Notes: generated by a model from the letters alone, not told the origin. A stretch of 64,000 nucleotides of DNA from Henriciella sp. (GCF_029936995.1 NZ_JAPYRE010000002.1:372001-436000); one strand, 5' to 3'. Positions 48,502 through 57,502 are shown, counted from the first letter of the stretch. Numbers and translations are program-made.

Positions 48502-49122
48502 CTAACCGCCAAAGAAGCTCATGATCCGTGGCAGCATCTTCATGAGCAGCAGTCCGGCCCCGAAAAGGGCGGCCCCGGCGATCAGCAGGACGGCGCCATC
48601 GCGCGCGGTGATAGCCAGCCCAAAGAGCAGAACGGTCAGGCCGGGCAGGAGCGGGCCGAACGGGATGAGGCCGAGCGGGATGGTGATCAAGGCGGCCGCG
48701 ACGCAGGCAAGCGCGACAATGTTGATAAAGGGAATACGCGTCAGGAAGACCAGCCGCGGTTGCAGTATCTGGTCAACGACATAGGCGTGCGGCTCAAGGT
48801 GCTTGATCCCGCTGAGCAGGTATTTTCGTGGAAAGCTGACTGCCAGTGCGCGGCGGGGCAGCCAGGGATACTTTAGGCCGACAACAATCTGCATGGCGAA
48901 GATGAACGTCACCAGCGCGACCAGCCAGTTGGCGCCCGGTACAAGAGAGAGTGGGCTGACAGCGATGAAGCCCAGCAGCAGGAGTACAGGCCCATGAGAG
49001 CGGCGCCCGACGGCGTTCAACAGGTCGGCCACGGAGACGGACTCGCCTTCGGTCCTGTCCCCCAGCGAGGTCAGCAGTGAGCGGAGGTTATTGACCTCGC
49101 TAGTCGGTGCCGGCTGGCTCAT
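48502..49122 (-). CDS. exoD: ExoD-family exopolysaccharide synthesis protein
   Basis: The 206-residue membrane protein matches ExoD: SVADLLNAVGRRSHGPVLLLLGFIAVSPLSLVPGANWLVALVTFIFAMQIVVG at the start, then four or so helices. In Rhizobium, ExoD affects exopolysaccharide and alkaline tolerance; the mechanism is unknown. I used the ATG at 49122 (MSQPAPTS). It overlaps the upstream histidine phosphatase gene by 23 bases. Confidence 0.88.
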   Translation of the reverse strand: MSQPAPTSEVNNLRSLLTSLGDRTEGESVSVADLLNAVGRRSHGPVLLLLGFIAVSPLSLVPGANWLVALVTFIFAMQIVVGLKYPWLPRRALAVSFPRKYLLSGIKHLEPHAYVVDQILQPRLVFLTRIPFINIVALACVAAALITIPLGLIPFGPLLPGLTVLLFGLAITARDGAVLLIAGAALFGAGLLLMKMLPRIMSFFGG

Positions 49123-49651
49123 AAGGCGCTCCAAACCGTTCAATCATGGTATCTATATCGCCACTGCCGACGCCGTTCAGGATATAGAGCCTGTCATATT
49201 CGCCAGCCTCGTTGATCGGGCTTCCGGCGTCACCGCCAAGCTGCGCGGAGAGTTCCGGCGTTGTGTTGGAATGGCCGACGACGAGGGCCGTCTCGCCCCT
49301 TTCCTCCAGTGTGCCTGCCAGGCTCTCAAGATCGGAGGGGTCGTAGGTTTCAATGTCTATTGCCAGGTTCCGGGCCAGCGGCGCGGCTGTCTGGCGTGTG
49401 CGCTGATAATCGCTCGACCAGATTGTCTCGATGCCCGCCTCATCAAGCCTGTCGGCCAAAAGCCTGGCGCGCTCGATGCCTGCTTCGCTCAGCGCCGGGT
49501 CGTCACCGCCAGCGGCTTTCTCGGCATGACGCACGAGGTAAACGGTGATGCCGTCTTCTGCTGCCGCTGAATCTTGCTCCTTATCGGGCGAACATGCCAT
49601 CGCAAGCCCCAGGATAGTGAAGATAAGCCAGAATGATCTGTTCAGGTTCAT
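49100..49651 (-). CDS. Histidine-phosphatase-family lipoprotein
   Basis: The 183-residue product has a lipoprotein signal (helix FWLIFTILGLAMA then C20, lipobox LAMAC) and a histidine phosphatase (phosphoglycerate mutase-like) domain: VYLVRHAEKA with the catalytic histidine, SSDYQRTRQTAAPLA, and the second histidine in ALVVGHSNTTPE. As a lipoprotein it should act in the periplasm or at the outer membrane, unlike SixA, which is cytosolic. The substrate is unknown. It overlaps exoD by 23 bases. Confidence 0.88.
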   Translation of the reverse strand: MNLNRSFWLIFTILGLAMACSPDKEQDSAAAEDGITVYLVRHAEKAAGGDDPALSEAGIERARLLADRLDEAGIETIWSSDYQRTRQTAAPLARNLAIDIETYDPSDLESLAGTLEERGETALVVGHSNTTPELSAQLGGDAGSPINEAGEYDRLYILNGVGSGDIDTMIERFGAPYEPAGTD

Positions 49652-49665
49652 GAGGCTACCTACGT

Positions 49666-51051
49666 CTAGTTGCGCCGCCAGGTCGAGCCTTGCGGCCCGT
49701 CCATGATCTCGATGCCTTCTTTTGCCAACTCATCGCGTATGCGGTCTGCCTCGGCGAAATTCTTTGCCTGCCGGGCATCGACACGGGCCTGTACGAGGGC
49801 GTCGATGCGCGCAATCTCATCATCGCTGCCACCATGCGCCCATTCTTCGGGAGACTGTCTCAACAGGCCGAGCATTTGACCTGCCGCCAACAGATCGGCA
49901 CGGGCCTGCGCCATACGTGCGGTGTCGTCAGCATCGGCGGCCTGATGGGCTTCAGAGGCCAGGCGGGAAAGCTCTGCAAGCGCGATGGGCGTGTTCAGGT
50001 CGTCGCTGAGCGCTTTGACAACAGCCGTATCGTTAGCCGTGCCGCCATCGGCTTCCCATACGCGTTGCAACGCACCATAGATGCGCCCGAGCGTCGTCTT
50101 TGCCTGTTCCAGCAGGTCACGCGTCCAGTCGAGCGGCGCGCGGTAATGGCCTGACAGGAGTGCCATGCGCAGCACTTCGCCCGGCCATTGCTCCAGCAGG
50201 TCGTGGACCAGCTTCACATTGCCGAGCGATTTCGACATCTTCTCGCCCTCCATGTCGAGAAAGCCATTGTGGAGCCAGAACCGCGCCATGGGGGCCCCAT
50301 GCGCACATTCCGACTGGGCAATCTCGTTCTCATGGTGAGGGAATTGGAGGTCGATGCCGCCAGCATGAATGTCGATAGTCGTGCCAAGGTGGCTGGCGAT
50401 CATTGCCGAGCATTCAATGTGCCAGCCCGGACGGCCGCGGCCCCACGGGCTGTCCCAGATCGCGGCTTCCGGCTCGCCTTCCTTGGCGAATTTCCAGAGC
50501 GCGAAATCGGCCGGATTGCGCTTTTCATCAGACACGGCCACACGGGCGCCGGCCTCATTGTCCTCGATGTTGCGGCCCGACAGTTTGCCATAGTCATCCA
50601 TTTTCGCGACGTCGAAGAAGACGCCTGACGGCGCGGTATAGGCATACCCCTTGTCGACGAGTGTCTGTGTGATCTCCACCATGCGGTCTATATTTTTCGT
50701 TGCCCATGGTTCGATCGTCGGCGGCAGGACGTTCAGCCCTGCAAGATCGGCATTGTAGATGTCAGCATATTTATTCGTGATCTCGGGGATCGGCGTGCCT
50801 TCCTCCAGCGCGCGGGCGATGATCTTGTCTTCGACATCGGTGATATTGCGCGCATAGACGACAGCGTCCTCGCCATAGGTACGGCGCAGGAGACGAAACA
50901 GGACGTCAAAAACCACCGCAGGGCGGGCATTGCCGATATGCGCGTAGTTGTAAACCGTCGGTCCGCAGACATAGAGCGTCACCCTGGACGGGTCCTGCGG
51001 CACAAAGTCCTGCTTTTCACGGCCAAGCGTGTTGTGAAGTCTGATGGTCAT
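49666..51051 (-). CDS. cysS: Cysteinyl-tRNA synthetase
   Basis: Class I synthetase. The 461-residue product has the start TIRLHNTLGREKQDFVPQDPSRVTLYVCGPTVYNYAHIGNARP with zinc-binding cysteine and HIGN motif, C and H in WHIECSAM, and KMSKSLGN. Length is normal. It lies 14 bases upstream of the phosphatase gene on the same strand, so the run cysS, phosphatase, exoD is probably one operon. Confidence 0.98.
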   Translation of the reverse strand: MTIRLHNTLGREKQDFVPQDPSRVTLYVCGPTVYNYAHIGNARPAVVFDVLFRLLRRTYGEDAVVYARNITDVEDKIIARALEEGTPIPEITNKYADIYNADLAGLNVLPPTIEPWATKNIDRMVEITQTLVDKGYAYTAPSGVFFDVAKMDDYGKLSGRNIEDNEAGARVAVSDEKRNPADFALWKFAKEGEPEAAIWDSPWGRGRPGWHIECSAMIASHLGTTIDIHAGGIDLQFPHHENEIAQSECAHGAPMARFWLHNGFLDMEGEKMSKSLGNVKLVHDLLEQWPGEVLRMALLSGHYRAPLDWTRDLLEQAKTTLGRIYGALQRVWEADGGTANDTAVVKALSDDLNTPIALAELSRLASEAHQAADADDTARMAQARADLLAAGQMLGLLRQSPEEWAHGGSDDEIARIDALVQARVDARQAKNFAEADRIRDELAKEGIEIMDGPQGSTWRRN

Positions 51052-51404
51052 GGGCGTCTTTTAGGCTTGGAAAGTGAAAATAATGGAATCGATTGATTAC
51101 CGAAAAAGTTCGGGTCTTTCAGCAATGGCGGCAACATCTTGTGCATGTGAAAAACGGCATTCCAGTTATCCTTTCGGCGGGGCAGCTTATGGCACGTCAT
51201 GCCGGTGGGGCCAAGCCATGCGCTTTTAGCTTTTCTCCACGGCAACGCAGACGGTTTCTGGAAAAGCAGGCCCGTTTGCCCTATGTATCGCTTACGCCCT
51301 GAGGGTTTGAACTTCGGGCGGGCGTTAAGTCCGGTATTGGGGTGTGAGGGCGCACCCACAGAACATCCGGCTCGACCTCCGTCCCTCAGAAACAGGATTT
51401 CGCC
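51052..51404. other. 353-base gap between divergent cysS and folE
   Basis: I see no convincing gene or riboswitch. On the minus strand an open frame of 103 codons (51359-51048) ends with an ATGA overlap on the cysS start. It is basic and lacks a recognisable family, signal or ribosome site, so I do not call it as a gene. The region must hold both promoters, but I could not pick a clear -35/-10 pair. Confidence 0.4.
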
Positions 51405-52025
51405 ATGGCGATGGATGCCATCACGACAGACAAAGAGCTCGCAAAGGGTGAACCCCTTAAGAAGCCAACCCAGGAAGAAGCCGAAGCGGCGGTCCGCACG
51501 CTATTGGCCTGGGCCGGAGACGACCCGCGCCGCGAGGGCCTGGTCGACACGCCGAAGCGCGTCGTCAATGCCTACAAGGAATGGTTCCAGGGCTATGACG
51601 AAGATCCGGTCAAGTATCTCTCCCGCACTTTTGACGATGTGCAGGGCTATGACGACATGGTCATGCTGCGCGAGATCGCGGTCGAGAGCCATTGTGAACA
51701 CCACATGGCGCCGTTTCTCGGCACGGCCTATGTCGCCTACATGCCAACGCAGGCGGTTGTAGGCATCTCGAAACTTGCCCGCGTGGTCGAGATCTATGCC
51801 AAGCGTCTGCAGACGCAGGAAACGATGACCTCGCAAATCTGCGATGCGATCACCGAAAGCCTCGCGCCAGCCGGCACGGCGGTGCTGATCGATGCGGTTC
51901 ACCAGTGCATGACGACACGCGGCGTCCACCATCCGAACGTTTCAACGATCACCACCCAGTTCACCGGCGTATTCAAGACCGACAAGGACATGCGCGACCG
52001 GTTCCTGCGTCTGGCGGGGCGGTAG
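51405..52025 (+). CDS. folE: GTP cyclohydrolase I
   Basis: Makes dihydroneopterin triphosphate for folate. The 206-residue product has DDPRREGLVDTPKRVVNAYKEWFQGYDEDP, the zinc site in SHCEHHMAPF plus a late C in HQCMTTRG, and the GTP-binding VVGISKLARVVEIYAKRLQTQE. Length is normal for type I. A hairpin terminator follows 23 bases after the stop. Confidence 0.98.
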   Translation: MAMDAITTDKELAKGEPLKKPTQEEAEAAVRTLLAWAGDDPRREGLVDTPKRVVNAYKEWFQGYDEDPVKYLSRTFDDVQGYDDMVMLREIAVESHCEHHMAPFLGTAYVAYMPTQAVVGISKLARVVEIYAKRLQTQETMTSQICDAITESLAPAGTAVLIDAVHQCMTTRGVHHPNVSTITTQFTGVFKTDKDMRDRFLRLAGR

Positions 52026-52048
52026 AAAAGCTCTCCGATAGGGATTTT

Positions 52049-52080
52049 GAAGGCCGTTCCTTATGGGGGCGGCCTTTTTT
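52049..52080 (+). terminator. Rho-independent terminator of folE
   Basis: AAGGCCG (52050-52056) pairs with CGGCCTT (52070-52076) around a 13-base loop, followed by a run of T to 52080. It lies directly after folE and before the ThuA gene. Confidence 0.8.
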
Positions 52081-52146
52081 ACATTTGCGGGCAACGGCTC
52101 GGGCCGTATCATCGGGCTTCATGCGTGTATGGAGGAGGGCAGAGCG

Positions 52147-52920
52147 TTGCGGCAGATCTGTTTCCTGCTGATTACCATTCTGGCGGGTTCCGGTGCCGTC
52201 GCGGCTTGTCATGCATCCGGCCCGGCAGGGGCGTCGGGTGCCGAGGCGCCCGGCATACTTATCTTCTCCCACACAACGGGCTGGCGTCATGATTCGATAG
52301 AGACAGGCATTGCCGCGCTGACAGGGCTTGCCCGGGCTAACGGCTACACTGTGGTCGCCAGCGAGGATCCTGATGTTTTTACAGACGAGGCCCTCGATGC
52401 CTTCGATGCCGTCATCCTGCTCAATACGACCACTGGTCATGAAGGCGAGCAATGGTTCATCGGGCCGCGCGGCGAGGCGTTTCAGGACTTTGTTCGGGAG
52501 GGCAAGGGCGTCGTCGCCATTCATGGCGCGGCCGACAGCCATTATGACTGGCCCTGGTATGGTGAAATGATCGGGGGGTGGTTCGAGCGGCACCCGGAAG
52601 GCACACCAGAGGGCGAGCTGACAGTCATTGACCGCACACACCCTTCCACCATCGGGCTTGCGAAGGAGTTCATGCGTGTAGACGAATGGTACTGGATACA
52701 GGACTTTTCCGTGCCGGACGGCCTTCTGGTGACGCTTGATCCGACCTCTATCGGCGAAGCGGGCGGTGCAAGGCCCATCAGCTGGTGGCATGAATTCGAG
52801 GGCGGGCGGGTTTTTTACACCGCGATGGGCCATACGAAGGAAACCTATTCCGACCCGCTCTTCCTCGATCATGTCGAAGGCGGCCTCGAATGGGCGCTGG
52901 GGCTGTCCCGGCTTGAATAG
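52147..52920 (+). CDS. ThuA-domain lipoprotein (trehalose-utilisation-like)
   Basis: From the TTG at 52147, which follows a very strong GGAGGAGG site, the product is 257 residues: a short helix (LRQICFLLITILAGSGAVAAC) with a lipobox-like VAAC, then a ThuA domain of class I glutamine-amidotransferase fold (LIFSHTTGWRHDSIETGIAAL, DAVILLNTTTGHEGEQW, GKGVVAIHGAADSHYDWPWYGEMIGGWFERHP). ThuA is linked to disaccharide utilisation in rhizobia. An ATG at 52129 also lies in frame but sits on the ribosome-binding site. It follows the folE terminator. Confidence 0.85.
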   Translation: MRQICFLLITILAGSGAVAACHASGPAGASGAEAPGILIFSHTTGWRHDSIETGIAALTGLARANGYTVVASEDPDVFTDEALDAFDAVILLNTTTGHEGEQWFIGPRGEAFQDFVREGKGVVAIHGAADSHYDWPWYGEMIGGWFERHPEGTPEGELTVIDRTHPSTIGLAKEFMRVDEWYWIQDFSVPDGLLVTLDPTSIGEAGGARPISWWHEFEGGRVFYTAMGHTKETYSDPLFLDHVEGGLEWALGLSRLE

Positions 52921-52932
52921 GCTGAAAAGCGC

Positions 52933-52973
52933 TTGACGCCGGGCGGCTTTCGGATATTATCGTTTTTCGATAA
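52933..52973 (+). promoter_or_regulatory. Promoter with inverted repeat overlapping the -10 box
   Basis: TTGACG (52933-52938) and TATTAT (52955-52960), spacing 16, look like a housekeeping promoter for the gene at 52995. The perfect inverted repeat TTATCG-N5-CGATAA (52957-52973) overlaps the -10 box, so a bound repressor would block it. The regulator is unknown. Confidence 0.5.
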
Positions 52974-52994
52974 CAAGCAAGAAGGATACCTCCC

Positions 52995-53420
52995 ATGCGC
53001 GCCGAACTCGTCCGTGTTTCGCTTCATCAGGTCGATATCAAGGTCGTGACCGAGGATGAGCAGATGCATGTCCTGCAATGGCGGCGTAACCTGCTCTGGG
53101 ACGAGGTGCTGCTCGATGGAAAACGCCAGGCCCATTCCGGCGGCCTGTCGCGCGAAAAGGTCTATGGCCTCGTGTTCGGCAAAGACGCCGAGGGGCGCGG
53201 CGGCACAAAAGTGATGCTGCTGCTCGACCCGTCCACCAGCTATGGCAACTGGGGAAACCCGAACCAGCAGATTTCCGGAGTGCGGCTGGAAACGGCCGAT
53301 GGCCCCGTCGTCGCTTTCGGCACGCTCGACCCGAAAAACCTCGAAAAGCCAGCGACGTTCTCCGACTGGATGAAGAAAACGATGGGCATGGAGTGGGGCG
53401 ACACTAACCGCCCGAACTGA
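52995..53420 (+). CDS. Hypothetical protein, 141 aa
   Basis: I do not recognise a family. The product has no signal peptide or membrane helix. It starts MRAELVRVSLHQVDIKVVTEDEQMHVLQWRRNLLWDEVLLDG, and the middle is strand-rich with GLSREKVYGLVFGKDAEGRGGTKVMLLLDPSTSYGNWGNPNQQISGVRL. Aromatic residues and the promoter with an operator (52933-52973) suggest a regulated small cytosolic protein. Its stop overlaps the convergent hrpB stop by 17 bases. Confidence 0.75.
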   Translation: MRAELVRVSLHQVDIKVVTEDEQMHVLQWRRNLLWDEVLLDGKRQAHSGGLSREKVYGLVFGKDAEGRGGTKVMLLLDPSTSYGNWGNPNQQISGVRLETADGPVVAFGTLDPKNLEKPATFSDWMKKTMGMEWGDTNRPN

Positions 53421-55854
53421 GCCGCTTCTTCGTCATCCCGCCATGCGGCTTTGCTGATGCCGGATCTTCGGGCCAGTCATGCTTTGGATAGCGCGCGCGC
53501 ATATCCTTCGCCATGTCGCGGTAGCCCCCTTGCCAGAAGCCGGAAATGTCTTTCGTGACAGCGATGGGCCGCCCGGCTGGAGAAAGAAGCTGTAGTGTCA
53601 CGGGCACACGTCCATCCGCAACAGCCGGTTGCCGCGATAGACCGAACACCTCCTGCGCCTTTGCCTCAATCAGCGGCGCATTGTCATCGAGATAATCGAC
53701 CGGTGCCCTGCGCCCGCTTGGTAATTCCACAGTTTCCGGTGTCAGGCGGTCAATCTCCTGAGCTTGAGGCCATCCAAGCGACTGTTTCAGCGCATTCACC
53801 ACCGCACTGTCACCCGGCATCTGGAACTTTCTGCTCCCCAGGAGCGGCGAAAGCCATGTTTCTGCCGTGCTGGCGAGTTCGGCTTCGCTCAGAAGGGGCC
53901 AATCACCCCCGTACGCATCGTACAGCAGGCCCAGGCGGGCAAGGAAGCGCCGCACTGGAACGCCAAGCCCGGCTGCGTCAAAGCCGTTCTCGCAAATGAA
54001 GCCGATAAAGGCCGCCTGTACAACTTCGCCGGAGGGCTGGGGCAGGGGTGTTTCCGAAAGGACGATGTGGCCAATCGCTTTGACGCGGCGCCCCTTGAAG
54101 CTCTTTGTGGCGGGATCGAAGTTCGCCCTGTCCTCAATTTCTGGCGGGTAGAGCGCCAGTACATCGGCTTCTTGGATGGGGGCGGCCAGCGTGATCCGGG
54201 CCCGTCCCGCTGCCCCGGCCATTTCGGCTATGACAAGCCAGGTGGATTTCGCGAGCGCATCATCGCCTGAAACGTCACCGGCGCGGCCATTGGCGAGCAG
54301 ATAACTTCCTTCAGAGCCGTCCCGCCGCCGCGCAACTTGTCCGGGCCAGGCCTTGGCCAGCACTAAAGCCGGGTCGCCGGATGGTTTCGCTCCCTTTGCC
54401 CAGCGGTCCGCCTGGCGTTTCAGCGCTTTTGCGCGTCCGCTCCCGTCCCGCCGGAACCCTTCAAGCCTTTCCGGCAGGCTCGCCGAGCGCCCACCCATCC
54501 CGGCTTCACTTGCCAGCGCCGCGATCTCTGAAGCGAGGGCTCTTTCACCATCTGTATCTGCGCTTGCAACGAGGCTTGCATACTTCGGATCGAGCGGGAG
54601 GGCCGCCATCGCCTTGCCACGCGCTGTCAGCTTGCCCGTCCTGTCCAGTGCGCCATAGCCTTCCAGTGCTTCGCGGGCGGCTTCGATCCGGCCTTTTGGC
54701 GGGGCATCGAGCCAGGTCAGGCGGTAGGGATCATCTTCACCCCATTCGGCCAGCGCCAGCAGGAGGCCTGACAAGTCGGCGTTCAGGATGGCAGGCTGAG
54801 GGGCAGCTGGAAGCCCGCGCGTCTCCTCTTCGTCCCAGAGCCTGTAGCATATACCGGGACCGAGACGCCCGGCCCGGCCACGCCGCTGGTCGGCATTGGC
54901 TTTTGCCGCGCGGCGCGTGAGCAGCATCTGTGTGCCGCTGGCGGGGTCAAATTCAGGCACGCGGGCAAGCCCGGAATCCACGACCACATGAACACCCTCG
55001 ATGGTCAGCGCACTCTCGGCGATGTCTGTCGCCAGCACGATCTTGCGCTTGCCGTTCGCAGCCGGGCGAACGGCTTCGTCCTGTTCCTTCGGGCTCAGCG
55101 CGCCAAAGAGAGGATGTACGCTGACATTATCTGGCAGGCCGGAGAGCCGCTCAGCGGTGCGCCGGATTTCGCCAGCGCCCGGCAGGAAGGCGAGGATGGA
55201 GCCTTCTGTTGCCCGCACCGCCTTGCCAATCGCTGCGGCCATCTGGTCTTCAATACGTTCACGCGTGCGGCCCAGATAGCGTGTCTCGACCGGATACTGG
55301 CGGCCCTCACTTTCAATAACGGGGGCATCCAGTCTGGCTGAAACCTTGTCGATCTCCAGCGTGGCCGACATGGCGAGCAGGTGCAGGTCTTCGCGAAAGA
55401 CCGACTGTGCTTCCAGTGCGAGCGCGAGCCCCAGGTCGGCGTTCAGGCTTCGCTCATGGATTTCGTCGAAGATGACGGCTGCGACGCCATCAAGGCCGGG
55501 ATCGGACAGGAGCCGGCGTGTGAACAGCCCGTCTGTAATGACTTCCACGACCGTTTCAGACGAGACCTTGCGCTCGATCCGGGTCGAAAGGCCGATGTGG
55601 CCTCCTGTCTTTTCGCCCATCGTCGCCGCCATGCGCTCGGCGGCCATGCGCGCGGCCAGCCGGCGTGGTTCCAGCATGACAATCCGGCCTGGCAGGGCCT
55701 CGAACCCGCCAATAAGTCCGGCCAGCGCCAGCGGCACGCGTGTCGTCTTGCCGGCCCCCGGCGGCGCGGCGAGGACAAGGCGTCTACGCGTACGAAGCGT
55801 CGCGCAGATGTCGGCAAGCAGGTGTTCGATCGGAAGGTCGGTTGTCGTAGCCAT
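53404..55854 (-). CDS. hrpB: ATP-dependent RNA helicase HrpB
   Basis: DEAH-type helicase of about 816 residues from the ATG at 55854. Motifs run in order: APPGAGKTT (I), FDEIHERS (II, DEIH), SATLE (III), LPGAGEIRRTAERL, ATDIAESALTIEGV (V) and QRRGRAGRLGPG (VI). A C-terminal HrpB-specific domain follows (RAPVDYLDDNAPLIEAKAQEVFGL, VTLQLLSPAGRPIAVTKD). Its RNA substrate is unknown; HrpB is dispensable in E. coli. An ATG at 55944 adds 30 unconserved residues and is rejected. It is divergent from the DPM1-like gene. Confidence 0.95.
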   Translation of the reverse strand: MATTTDLPIEHLLADICATLRTRRRLVLAAPPGAGKTTRVPLALAGLIGGFEALPGRIVMLEPRRLAARMAAERMAATMGEKTGGHIGLSTRIERKVSSETVVEVITDGLFTRRLLSDPGLDGVAAVIFDEIHERSLNADLGLALALEAQSVFREDLHLLAMSATLEIDKVSARLDAPVIESEGRQYPVETRYLGRTRERIEDQMAAAIGKAVRATEGSILAFLPGAGEIRRTAERLSGLPDNVSVHPLFGALSPKEQDEAVRPAANGKRKIVLATDIAESALTIEGVHVVVDSGLARVPEFDPASGTQMLLTRRAAKANADQRRGRAGRLGPGICYRLWDEEETRGLPAAPQPAILNADLSGLLLALAEWGEDDPYRLTWLDAPPKGRIEAAREALEGYGALDRTGKLTARGKAMAALPLDPKYASLVASADTDGERALASEIAALASEAGMGGRSASLPERLEGFRRDGSGRAKALKRQADRWAKGAKPSGDPALVLAKAWPGQVARRRDGSEGSYLLANGRAGDVSGDDALAKSTWLVIAEMAGAAGRARITLAAPIQEADVLALYPPEIEDRANFDPATKSFKGRRVKAIGHIVLSETPLPQPSGEVVQAAFIGFICENGFDAAGLGVPVRRFLARLGLLYDAYGGDWPLLSEAELASTAETWLSPLLGSRKFQMPGDSAVVNALKQSLGWPQAQEIDRLTPETVELPSGRRAPVDYLDDNAPLIEAKAQEVFGLSRQPAVADGRVPVTLQLLSPAGRPIAVTKDISGFWQGGYRDMAKDMRARYPKHDWPEDPASAKPHGGMTKKRLSSGG

Positions 55855-55987
55855 CGCCGGCCCGTCTAGCTTAAACAGGCAGGCTTGGCACGGGTTCTGG
55901 CAGTGGACGCGGTCATCCATGGTTTCGCTTTTCCCGCGAAACACTTAAACAGGGCGGCTAGTCCGACCCTGAAAGGCCCGAAAGCCC

Positions 55988-56719
55988 GTGTCAGAAACGC
56001 TTGAATTTTCCGTCGTCGTTCCCGTGCATAATGAAGCCGGAAATGTCGAGAACCTTGCCCGCGAGATCGCTGCCGCGCTTGATGGGCGGGCCTATGAAAT
56101 GATTTTTGTCGATGACTCCTCGACCGATGACACCCGGTCTGTCCTGGCAGGGCTGAAGTCCAGATTTCCGGCCCTTCGTGTCCTCAGTCACCGCAAGAAT
56201 GCAGGTCAGAGCCGGGCCATCCGTACTGGTGTGCGTGCTGCAAAGGGCCGTGTAATCGGTACACTGGACGGGGACGGGCAGAACGACCCGGCCGACCTGC
56301 CAGACCTTTATCGTGCGCTGACGCGTCAGAATGCGCCGGAAAAACTCGCCATGGTGATGGGCCGCCGCGCCAGCCGCAAGGACACGGCCTGGAAGCGTTT
56401 CGGCTCGACTTTCGCGAACTCGATCCGCAAGCGCATGCTGCGCGATGATTGCGATGATAGCGGCTGCGGCATCAAGGTGATACGACGTGAAGTCTATCTC
56501 GCGCTTCCCTATTTCGATCATATGCACCGTTACATGCCGGCCCTTATCAAGGCAGATGGCCACACGGTGGAGTTCATGGACGTGAACCATCGTGAACGCG
56601 GGGCCGGACGGTCGAAATATACCAATTTCGGCCGGCTCTGGGCCGCTCTGTCAGACCTTCGCGGCGTAACATGGTTGATCCGTAGGCGCCGCAATCCTGA
56701 GGGCGCAGACGAGGTCTGA
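55988..56719 (+). CDS. Family 2 glycosyltransferase, dolichol-phosphate-mannose-synthase-like
   Basis: The 243-residue GT2 begins at a GTG codon (55988) with SETLEFSVVVPVHNEAGNVENLAREIAAAL. It has FVDDSSTDDTRSVL, the GTLDGDGQNDPADLPDLY D-x-D site and SGCGIKVIRREVYLALPYFDHMHRYMPALIKADG, all typical of DPM1-like enzymes that put a sugar on a lipid carrier. No C-terminal membrane helices are seen. It probably serves surface-glycan synthesis, like the genes at 43.5-45.6 kb. A hydrophobic protein gene follows at 56911. Confidence 0.9.
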   Translation: MSETLEFSVVVPVHNEAGNVENLAREIAAALDGRAYEMIFVDDSSTDDTRSVLAGLKSRFPALRVLSHRKNAGQSRAIRTGVRAAKGRVIGTLDGDGQNDPADLPDLYRALTRQNAPEKLAMVMGRRASRKDTAWKRFGSTFANSIRKRMLRDDCDDSGCGIKVIRREVYLALPYFDHMHRYMPALIKADGHTVEFMDVNHRERGAGRSKYTNFGRLWAALSDLRGVTWLIRRRRNPEGADEV

Positions 56720-56910
56720 GCCGCTTTCGTAAAGCCCGGCGCGGTATTCCGGATATCCTGTGCTAGAACATTGGTGCTTAACAGGCCGCCAAGGGAACGC
56801 TAGGCATGTCTCTAAGAGGGATTTTCGGTGCCGCTGCGATTGCCAGGGCTGAGAACCGCAGAACAAATGCGGCGGGTGACCGCCGTCCAGAACGAAGCAG
56901 GGGGTCCAAC

Positions 56911-57372
56911 ATGCGCGTGATACTCGGGATTTTTCCGCTCCTCATCATTCCGGTCGCGATCTACAATCTTATCGCACTGCCTTATGGCGACGGCGATGCG
57001 GCAAACGCCGTGGTCAACAATGCAGCGCCCATAATCGACCTGATGAAGAACCCGATGCTGACGCTGCCGATGATTTCCGGCGTGAACTGGGCGATCACAA
57101 ACGGCGAGATGCTGATCCTGTTCACGATTGGACTCCTGTTTCTGGAAATTCTGAAATCGACCAGTACGGGCACGGCGACCATCATCAATCATGGCATTTC
57201 CATGATCCTGTTCATTGTCTGCCTGGTCGAGTTTCTCCTGCTGCCGAACTTCGCCACGTCAGTCTTCTTCATCATCACGACGATGACGCTGCTTGATGTG
57301 CTGGCCGGGGTTGTTGTCACCATCGTTTCCGCGCGGCGCGACTTTGGTGTCGGCGAAGGCTTTGGCGGTTAA
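56911..57372 (+). CDS. Multi-pass membrane protein of unknown function, 153 aa
   Basis: The product has four hydrophobic stretches (about residues 3-21, 57-86, 96-113, 117-138) and starts MRVILGIFPLLIIPVAIYN. A run of G before the ATG at 56911 (AGGGGG, 6 bases away) supports this start. A longer frame from 56806 adds 35 charged residues (MSLRGIFGAAAIARAENRR) and is also possible. I recognise no family. It follows the DPM1-like gene by about 190 bases. Confidence 0.6.
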   Translation: MRVILGIFPLLIIPVAIYNLIALPYGDGDAANAVVNNAAPIIDLMKNPMLTLPMISGVNWAITNGEMLILFTIGLLFLEILKSTSTGTATIINHGISMILFIVCLVEFLLLPNFATSVFFIITTMTLLDVLAGVVVTIVSARRDFGVGEGFGG

Positions 57373-57401
57373 GGCCTTTGGAGAGCAAAATTTTACGGCA
57401 T

Positions 57402-57440
57402 GAAGCGGGTCAGATGTAAAATCTGACCCGTAACTGCTTC
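57402..57440. repeat. Long stem-loop before the symporter gene
   Basis: GGGTCAGAT (57407-57415) pairs exactly with ATCTGACCC (57421-57429) around a 5-base loop. Outside it GAAGC (57402-57406) pairs with GCTTC (57436-57440). There is no T-run, so it is not a clear terminator. It lies in the 130-base gap upstream of the symporter gene, and could be an RNA leader, a transcription barrier or a protein-binding dyad. Confidence 0.5.
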
Positions 57441-57502
57441 ACAGGGACAAAAACACGTCTAGTGTCGGGGCGAATAAAAAGCTGAAGGGAGCCGGGGAGG
57501 CT

